The notes under the pieces were generated by a model. It was given only the letters and a program-made list of their open reading frames with translations. It searched no databases and was not told where the DNA came from. A program made the translations under genes and the position numbers. A stretch of DNA of 63,670 bases from Limnohabitans sp. DM1. Lineage in GTDB: Bacteria > Pseudomonadota > Gammaproteobacteria > Burkholderiales > Burkholderiaceae_C. This document shows positions 58,204-63,670 of this stretch, one piece after another (position 1 is the first letter of the stretch; the number at the start of each line of letters is the position of its first letter). Where the stretch lies: NCBI RefSeq assembly GCF_001269385.1, contig NZ_CXOO01000054.1:1-63670 (forward strand). The letters are read 5' to 3'.

Positions 58204-59316
58204 ATGACCAAGCCATACCGGATCATCGGCCTGCTGTGCGGGCTGACTTTTTTTGCGAGCATCCAGGCACAAGGCCAGGCACCTGCCGCCCCCAGCGCCG
58301 CCAAACCTTCCCTCACTGTGACCGTGACCACCCCCCAAACGGCCAGTTTGGCGCAAAAGATCAGCGCCAACGGCAATCTGGCCGCCTGGCAAGAAGCCGT
58401 CATCGGGGCCGAGGCCAATGGCCTGAAGATCACCGAGGTGCGTGTGAACGTGGGCGACCGGGTGCAGCGTGGCGATGTGTTGGCGGTGTTGCAGGCCGAC
58501 AGCTTGCGCGCCGAGCTGGCGCAGGCCGAAGCCCTGCTCGCCGAAGCTGCAGCCAGCGCCCAAGAGGCCAAAGCCCAGGCCGAACGCGCCCGCAGCCTGC
58601 AGCAGCAAGGCTTTTTCAGCAACGCGCAATTGAGCCAAGCGCTGGCCGCAGAGGCCTCTTCTGTGGCCCGCGTGCAGTCCGCCCGCGCCATGGTGCAGCT
58701 GCAAAACGTGCGCCTGGCGCAAACCCAGGTACGTGCGCCCGATGCGGGCGTCATCTCGGCCAGGCAGGCCACGGTGGGCAGCGTGGTGGGCGCAGGCACC
58801 GAGTTGTTCCGCTTGATTCGCCAGGGCCGTATCGAGTGGCGGGCTGAAGTGACGGCTGCCGAAATTGGCCGCATCCAGGTGGGTGCGCCCGTGGAAGTCA
58901 AAGCCGCCAGTGGCCAGCTGTTGCAGGGCAAAGTGCGCATGGTGGCGCCCTCGGTCGATGCACAAACCCGCAACGCCTTGGTCTATGTCGACTTGCCCGC
59001 GCAAACCGGCAGCGCCCGCGCAGGCATGTACGCCCAAGGCGAGATCGCGCTGGGCCAAAGCCAGGCGCTCACCGTGCCGCAAGCGGCGGTGGTGGTGCGC
59101 GACGGTTTCAGTTATGTCTACACCGTGGGGGCCGACCAAAAAGTCAGCCAGATCAAGGTGCAAACCGGACGCCAAAGTGCAGGCCGCGTCGAGGTGACGA
59201 GCGGCCTGAAAGCCGATGCCCGTGTGGTGGCCAGTGGTGGTGCATTTCTGAACCACGGCGACACGGTGCGCGTGGTGGATGCGCCAGCCGCTCAAACAGC
59301 TCCAGCCACCAAATAA
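58204..59316 (+). CDS. RND efflux periplasmic adaptor (membrane fusion protein)
   Basis: 370 residues with a signal peptide (IIGLLCGLTFFASIQAQGQA). HlyD/AcrA-type: a lipoyl half-motif (GADxVQRGDVLAVLQ), an alpha-helical hairpin rich in Ala/Gln/Glu (about 100-165), the second half-lipoyl (VRAPDAGVISARQATVGSVVGAG), and beta-barrel and membrane-proximal domains. It bridges the inner-membrane pump and an outer-membrane channel. No lipoprotein cysteine. Its stop lies 10 bp before the pump gene, in one operon. No outer-membrane channel gene is nearby. Confidence 0.92.
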   Translation: MTKPYRIIGLLCGLTFFASIQAQGQAPAAPSAAKPSLTVTVTTPQTASLAQKISANGNLAAWQEAVIGAEANGLKITEVRVNVGDRVQRGDVLAVLQADSLRAELAQAEALLAEAAASAQEAKAQAERARSLQQQGFFSNAQLSQALAAEASSVARVQSARAMVQLQNVRLAQTQVRAPDAGVISARQATVGSVVGAGTELFRLIRQGRIEWRAEVTAAEIGRIQVGAPVEVKAASGQLLQGKVRMVAPSVDAQTRNALVYVDLPAQTGSARAGMYAQGEIALGQSQALTVPQAAVVVRDGFSYVYTVGADQKVSQIKVQTGRQSAGRVEVTSGLKADARVVASGGAFLNHGDTVRVVDAPAAQTAPATK

Positions 59317-59326
59317 AAGGGACGCC

Positions 59327-62300
59327 ATGCTCAACGTCTCTTCCTGGTCGATCCGCAACCCGATCCCGGCGGTCATGCTGTTTGTGCTGCTGACGGTGGC
59401 GGGCCTGATCGCGTTCGGCTCGATGAAGGTGCAGAACTTTCCCGATCTGGATGTGCCCACCATCTCTGTGACGGCCAGCCTACCCGGTGTGGCGCCTTCG
59501 CAGCTCGAAACCGATGTGGCCCGCAAGCTCGAAAACGCGATGGCCCCGCTGCAGGGTCTCAAGCACATCACCACCAAAGTGCAAGACGGTGTGGTGTCGA
59601 TCACCGCCGAGTTCCGCATGGAAAAGCCCAGCCAGGAGGCGGTGGACGATGTGCGTTCGGCCATCCAGGGCGTGCGGGCCGATTTGCCCGGCGACCTGCG
59701 TGACCCGGTGGTGCAAAAGCTCAACCTGGCCGGTACACCCGTGCTGGCCTACACCGTGCGCTCGGCGCGCATGGACGACGAGGCCTTGTCGTGGCTGGTG
59801 GACAAAGAGATCACCCGCAAACTCTTGTCGCTGCGCGGTGTGGGGGCCGTGAACCGCGTGGGCGGCGTGACGCGCGAAGTGCGTGTGGCGCTCGACGTGA
59901 ACCGCTTGCAGTCGCTGGGCATCACAGCGGCCGAAGTGTCGCGCCAGCTCAAGCAGGTGCAGCAAGAAGGCTCGGGCGGGCGCATGGATGTGGGCGCGGG
60001 TGAACAACCCGTGCGCACCTTGGCCACCGTCAAGACCGCGCAAGAAGTCGGACAAATCGAGCTGGCCACATCGCGGGGCGGCAGTGTGCGCCTGGACCAA
60101 GTGGCCACGGTGAGCGACACCCTGGCCGATGCGCGGTCTGCCGCCGCACTGGATGGCAAGCCCGTGGTGGGTTTTGAAGTGGTGCGCAGCAAGGGCGAGA
60201 GCGAGGTGGCCGTGGGCCGTTTGGTGCGCCAGGCGCTGGCCGAATACCGCTTGCAAAACCCGGACATCGAGATCACCGAATCCTTCGACTTTGTGACCCC
60301 GGTGGAAGAGGAATACAACGGCTCGCTCGTTTTGCTTTACGAAGGCGCGATTTTGGCGGTGCTGGTGGTGTGGCTGTTTTTGCGCGACTGGCGGGCCACG
60401 TTTGTGTCAGCGGTGGCGCTGCCGCTGTCGGTCATCCCGGCCTTCATTGGCATGGCTTACTTGGGCTTTTCCATCAACGTGGTGACTTTGCTGGCGCTGT
60501 CTTTGGTGATCGGCGTGCTGGTGGACGACGCGATTGTCGAGGTGGAAAACATTGTGCGCCATTTGCGCATGGGCAAGTCGCCGTATCAGGCAGCGATGGA
60601 GGCGGCCGATGAAATTGGTCTGGCCGTGATTGCCACCACCTTCACTTTGATTGCGGTGTTTTTGCCCACGGCTTTCATGAGCGGCATTCCGGGCAAGTTC
60701 TTCAAGCAGTTTGGCTGGACGGCGTCGCTGGCGGTGTTTGCCTCGCTGGTGGTGGCGCGGGTGCTCACGCCCATGATGGCGGCTTACATCTTGAAGCCCA
60801 TCGTCACGGCCGCGCACGAGCCGGGCTGGCTCAAGCGCTACATGGTTTGGGCCACTTGGTGCATGCGGCACCGCCTGGTCACCATGGTCTTGGCCACGCT
60901 GTTTTTCATCGGCTCCATCATGCTGGTGCCGCTCTTGCCCAAGGGCTTCATTCCGCCGGACGACAACTCGCAAACCCAGGTCTATGTGGAGTTGCCTCCG
61001 GGTTCCACCTTGGCGCAAACCCAGGCCAGTGCCGAACACGCCCGCACACTGCTCATGACGGTGAACGACGTGAAAAGCGTCTACACCACGATTGGCGGCG
61101 GCAGCGCGGGCTCTGACCCGTTTGCTGGTGGCGGTGCGGCCGAGGTGCGCAAAGCCACGCTCACCATCCAGCTGAGCGAACGCGGCACACGCCCGCGCAA
61201 GCAAGCGATTGAAAACGACATCCGGGTGGCCTTGCAGCAACTGCCCGGCGTGCGCACCAAGGTGGGACTGGGCGGCTCGGGCGAGAAATACGTGTTGGTG
61301 CTCACCGGCGAAGACCCGCAGGCCCTGCAAACCGCCGCCATGGCGGTGGAGCGCGACCTGCGCACCATTTCAGGCTTAGGCTCCATCGCCTCCACTGCCA
61401 GCCTGGTGCGCCCCGAGATCGCGGTGCGCCCCGACTTTGCCAAAGCCGCCGATTTGGGCGTGACCAGCGCAGCCATCAGCGACACCTTGCGCGTGGCCAC
61501 TTTGGGCGACTACGACCAGGCTTTGCCCAAGCTCAATTTGTCAGAGCGCCAGGTGCCCATCGTCGTGAAATTGGGCGACGAGTCGCGGCAAGACCTGGCC
61601 ACGCTCGAGCGCCTGATGGTGCCCGGCAGCCGTGGCCCGGTCATGCTGGGCCAAGTGGCCAGCATCGAGGTGGCGGGCGGCCCGGCGGTGATTGACCGTT
61701 ATGACCGCCAGCGCAACATCAACTTCGAGATCGAACTCTCTGGCATGCCGCTGGGTGATGTGACAGCGGCGGTGCAAAAGCTGCCTGCGCTGCAAAGCCT
61801 GCCGCCGGGTGTGAAGATCGTGGAAGTGGGTGACGCCGAGGTCATGGGCGAACTCTTTGCCAGCTTTGGCCTGGCCATGATGATCGGCGTGCTGTGCATC
61901 TACATCGTGCTGGTGTTGTTGTTCAAGGGCTTTTTGCACCCCATCACCATTTTGGCGGCGCTGCCGCTGTCGCTGGGCGGCGCGTTTGTGGGCTTGCTGA
62001 TTGCACAAAAGAGCTTCTCGATGCCCTCGCTCATTGGCCTCATCATGCTCATGGGCATCGCGACCAAAAACTCCATCTTGCTGGTCGAATACGCCATTGA
62101 AGCGCGGCGCGGCAAACCCGCTGAAGGTGATCACCCCGCAGTGCCCGGCATGAGCCGCTGGGACGCGTTGCTCGACGCGTGCCACAAACGCGCCCGACCG
62201 ATTGTCATGACCACCATTGCCATGGGCGCAGGCATGCTGCCGATTGCCGTGGGCTGGGGCGCGGCCGATGCGAGCTTCCGTTCGCCCATGGCGATTGCCG

Positions 62301-62434
62301 TGATCGGTGGCCTGCTCACCAGCACGGTGCTGAGCTTGTTGGTGATCCCGGTGGTGTTCACTTACCTGGATGATTTGGGCCAGTGGTCTGGCCGCATGTT
62401 GAGAAAAATCACACAAACAAGGAGCAAGACATGA
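59327..62434 (+). CDS. RND-type efflux pump (AcrB/HAE1 family)
   Basis: 1035 residues from the ATG at 59327 with AAGGGA upstream. A proton-driven inner-membrane pump with 12 TM segments and two large periplasmic loops. N-terminal SSWSIRNPIPAVMLFVLLT; the proton-relay acidic pair is in GVLVDDAIVEVENIVRH; the second half repeats with IALLVEYAIEARRGK-like segments and GAGMLPIAVG. Ends in a basic cytoplasmic tail. Its last 4 bp overlap the SDR start. Substrate unknown: such pumps range from drugs to metals. No local regulator. Confidence 0.93.
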   Translation: MLNVSSWSIRNPIPAVMLFVLLTVAGLIAFGSMKVQNFPDLDVPTISVTASLPGVAPSQLETDVARKLENAMAPLQGLKHITTKVQDGVVSITAEFRMEKPSQEAVDDVRSAIQGVRADLPGDLRDPVVQKLNLAGTPVLAYTVRSARMDDEALSWLVDKEITRKLLSLRGVGAVNRVGGVTREVRVALDVNRLQSLGITAAEVSRQLKQVQQEGSGGRMDVGAGEQPVRTLATVKTAQEVGQIELATSRGGSVRLDQVATVSDTLADARSAAALDGKPVVGFEVVRSKGESEVAVGRLVRQALAEYRLQNPDIEITESFDFVTPVEEEYNGSLVLLYEGAILAVLVVWLFLRDWRATFVSAVALPLSVIPAFIGMAYLGFSINVVTLLALSLVIGVLVDDAIVEVENIVRHLRMGKSPYQAAMEAADEIGLAVIATTFTLIAVFLPTAFMSGIPGKFFKQFGWTASLAVFASLVVARVLTPMMAAYILKPIVTAAHEPGWLKRYMVWATWCMRHRLVTMVLATLFFIGSIMLVPLLPKGFIPPDDNSQTQVYVELPPGSTLAQTQASAEHARTLLMTVNDVKSVYTTIGGGSAGSDPFAGGGAAEVRKATLTIQLSERGTRPRKQAIENDIRVALQQLPGVRTKVGLGGSGEKYVLVLTGEDPQALQTAAMAVERDLRTISGLGSIASTASLVRPEIAVRPDFAKAADLGVTSAAISDTLRVATLGDYDQALPKLNLSERQVPIVVKLGDESRQDLATLERLMVPGSRGPVMLGQVASIEVAGGPAVIDRYDRQRNINFEIELSGMPLGDVTAAVQKLPALQSLPPGVKIVEVGDAEVMGELFASFGLAMMIGVLCIYIVLVLLFKGFLHPITILAALPLSLGGAFVGLLIAQKSFSMPSLIGLIMLMGIATKNSILLVEYAIEARRGKPAEGDHPAVPGMSRWDALLDACHKRARPIVMTTIAMGAGMLPIAVGWGAADASFRSPMAIAVIGGLLTSTVLSLLVIPVVFTYLDDLGQWSGRMLRKITQTRSKT

Positions 62435-62994
62435 ACGGCAAAGTGGCGATGGTGGTGGGTGGTGGCAGTGGCATGGGCGCAGCCGCAGCGCGCAAGCTGG
62501 CGCACGATGGTTTTCAGGTGGCGGTGTTGTCTTCGTCCGGCAAGGGCGAGGCGCTGGGCCGCGAGTTGGGCGGCTTGGGGCTGACGGGTTCCAACCAGTC
62601 GAGCGAAGACCTGCAAAAGCTGGTCGATCAAACCATGGCGCGTTGGGGCCGCATCGACGTGTTGGTCAACAGCGCAGGCCATGGCCCCAAGGGCCCGGTG
62701 CTGGAGTTGACCGATGCGCAGTGGCACTTGGGGCTCGACATGTATTTCTTGAACGTGGTGCGCGCTGTGCGCCTGGTGGCGCCCATCATGGTCCAGCAAA
62801 AAGCGGGGGCCATCGTCAACATCTCCAGCGCCTGGGTGGTCGAGCCCAGCGCCATGTTCCCAACGTCTGCGGTGGCACGTGCAGGTCTCGCCGCTTTCAC
62901 CAAACTGTTTGCCGATGAGCACGCCGCGCACAACGTGCGCATGAACAATGTGGCTCTGATGAATTTCAAGTGGGTTGCCCAGCATGAGGATTGA
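62431..62994 (+). pseudogene. Short-chain dehydrogenase, 3' end lost to an ISL3 insertion
   Basis: ATG at 62431 overlaps the pump stop and has AAGGAG upstream. The Rossmann start GGGSGMGAAAA is present, as are NSAG and the NISSAW strand. The usual Tyr-x3-Lys is replaced (MFPTSAVARAG), so if functional it is a non-classical SDR. After MNNV near residue 173 the frame enters the insertion element and ends after a further ~14 codons, so about 60-80 residues that finish an SDR are missing. Probably inactive, although the truncated frame may still be translated with the pump. Confidence 0.75.
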
Positions 62995-63670
62995 TAGCGT
63001 GGAAGTCGAGTCTCCCGGCGATCAAGAAGATGACAGTCTTGATCGTTGTGATTCGCGTAAACCCACGCGCACGACGCTTGGATGCCTGGAACAAACCGTT
63101 GATGGCTTCGAGGAATCCGTTGGTCTGGCGTGTCTGCGCCCAGGCCACGATGCCTTCCATATGAGCGCGGATCATCTTGGCAACGTCCTTCATCGGTTCG
63201 ACCTTGGAGCGCATCACGCATGTGCACCAGTGATCCAGCATGGTTCGCACAACGTTGATCTGCTTTCGATCAAGGATCTCACGCAACTGCTCTTTGTAGG
63301 ACCACGCCCTGGCCGTGCGTTTGACGGTCATCTTGGCCATCAACGCATCCAGTTCAGCTGCCGCCTCCGGTTTGAGCTTGGCTGTGTCTTTGAGCAAAGT
63401 CCAGCGCATGCCCTTGAGAGACTTGTCGGTCTTCTGCTCGATCCGGCGCATCTTGTCCACTGCAGTGCTTGCGTGACCGATGATGTGAAACTTGTCAAAC
63501 GTGATCCGGGCGTTGGGCAAATGCTGGGTAACCCCCGAGATGAAGGCGGGCGACATGTCGATGCTGGTCTGGATGATGTTTTCGCACGGGCAGCCATGGT
63601 CTTCCAGGTAGGACGCCAGTTCCTTGATGGTTTTAGCATCGCGCCCTTCGGTTACAAACAACACGCGCCT
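62952..63670 (-). mobile_element. ISL3-family insertion sequence (cut by the window end)
   Basis: The element probably begins at 62952 (GGCTCTGATGAATTTCAAG), the start expected of ISL3 terminal repeats, within the SDR gene. Its transposase gene fills the rest and leaves the window. The other terminal repeat and any target duplication cannot be seen. Confidence 0.7.
62966..63670 (-). CDS. ISL3-family transposase (N-terminus outside the window)
   Basis: 235 codons of the C-terminal part, open to the window end. DDE_Tnp_ISL3 residues are visible: DMSPAF (D), TFDKFHIIGHA (second D) and NGFLEAINGLFQASKRRARG (E). The C-terminus RLDFHAINPHAGQPT is typical of ISL3 transposases. It is a DNA-cutting/joining enzyme that mobilises its element. 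The stop lies inside the likely terminal repeat region. Confidence 0.93.
   Translation of the reverse strand, partial: RRVLFVTEGRDAKTIKELASYLEDHGCPCENIIQTSIDMSPAFISGVTQHLPNARITFDKFHIIGHASTAVDKMRRIEQKTDKSLKGMRWTLLKDTAKLKPEAAAELDALMAKMTVKRTARAWSYKEQLREILDRKQINVVRTMLDHWCTCVMRSKVEPMKDVAKMIRAHMEGIVAWAQTRQTNGFLEAINGLFQASKRRARGFTRITTIKTVIFLIAGRLDFHAINPHAGQPT

Overview
The window looks like a chromosomal segment (possibly a whole contig) of a betaproteobacterium of the order Burkholderiales, most likely the family Comamonadaceae (Limnohabitans/Rhodoferax-like). This is inferred from the high-GC codon use, a methionine synthase split so that the homocysteine-binding part is its own gene, the divergent yhdP/glnE pair, and REP-type intergenic repeats. 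No rRNA or tRNA gene was recognised, so the placement is not firm. Both ends lie in repetitive DNA: a tandem-repeat adhesin on the left and an ISL3-type transposase on the right. That is typical of where an assembly breaks.

Region 1 (1-18933) is one giant open frame for a surface or secreted RTX adhesin of more than 6300 residues. It has an N-terminal array of almost identical 627-bp double-Ig units, then diverged Ig-like domains, then four successive ~3.1-kb modules. Each module holds a seven-bladed FG-GAP (integrin-alpha-like) propeller followed by an RTX calcium-binding block. Region 2 (19.5-26.2 kb) holds a complete pqqABCDE operon for PQQ synthesis, including a 24-residue pqqA. A divergent proline iminopeptidase is translationally coupled to a NarL-type sensor kinase and response regulator. 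Region 3 (26.3-33.1 kb) is housekeeping and stress genes: metH N-terminal part, katG, queC and recQ. The queC-recQ gap carries two long perfect hairpins whose 32-nt loops are exact reverse complements of each other.

Region 4 (33.0-41.4 kb) is rich in small repeats: REP/REPIN sequences, palindromic intergenic elements, and two copies of a 227-bp MITE-like element with ~26-bp terminal inverted repeats. One copy sits inside another repeat. The other lies at the broken end of an indolepyruvate:ferredoxin oxidoreductase gene and supplies its stop codon. Among these lie a 44-residue membrane protein, a thioesterase, a FAD amine oxidoreductase, an Lrp regulator, DAHP synthase, a candidate small RNA, a CBS-pair protein and an ATP-grasp-like protein. 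Region 5 (41.4-47.8 kb) holds 4-hydroxyphenylpyruvate dioxygenase, a DUF3297/CoA-transferase pair, a YegD-type Hsp70 and a PAS sensor kinase. Region 6 (47.9-55.1 kb) is yhdP and glnE, divergent with only 32 bp between them. Region 7 (55.3-63.7 kb) is a TonB-dependent receptor, an RND efflux adaptor and pump, and an SDR gene cut off by an ISL3-family insertion that runs out of the window.

The most unusual items are the four-propeller adhesin, the paired hairpins with complementary loops, and the MITE family with its nested insertion and associated gene truncation.
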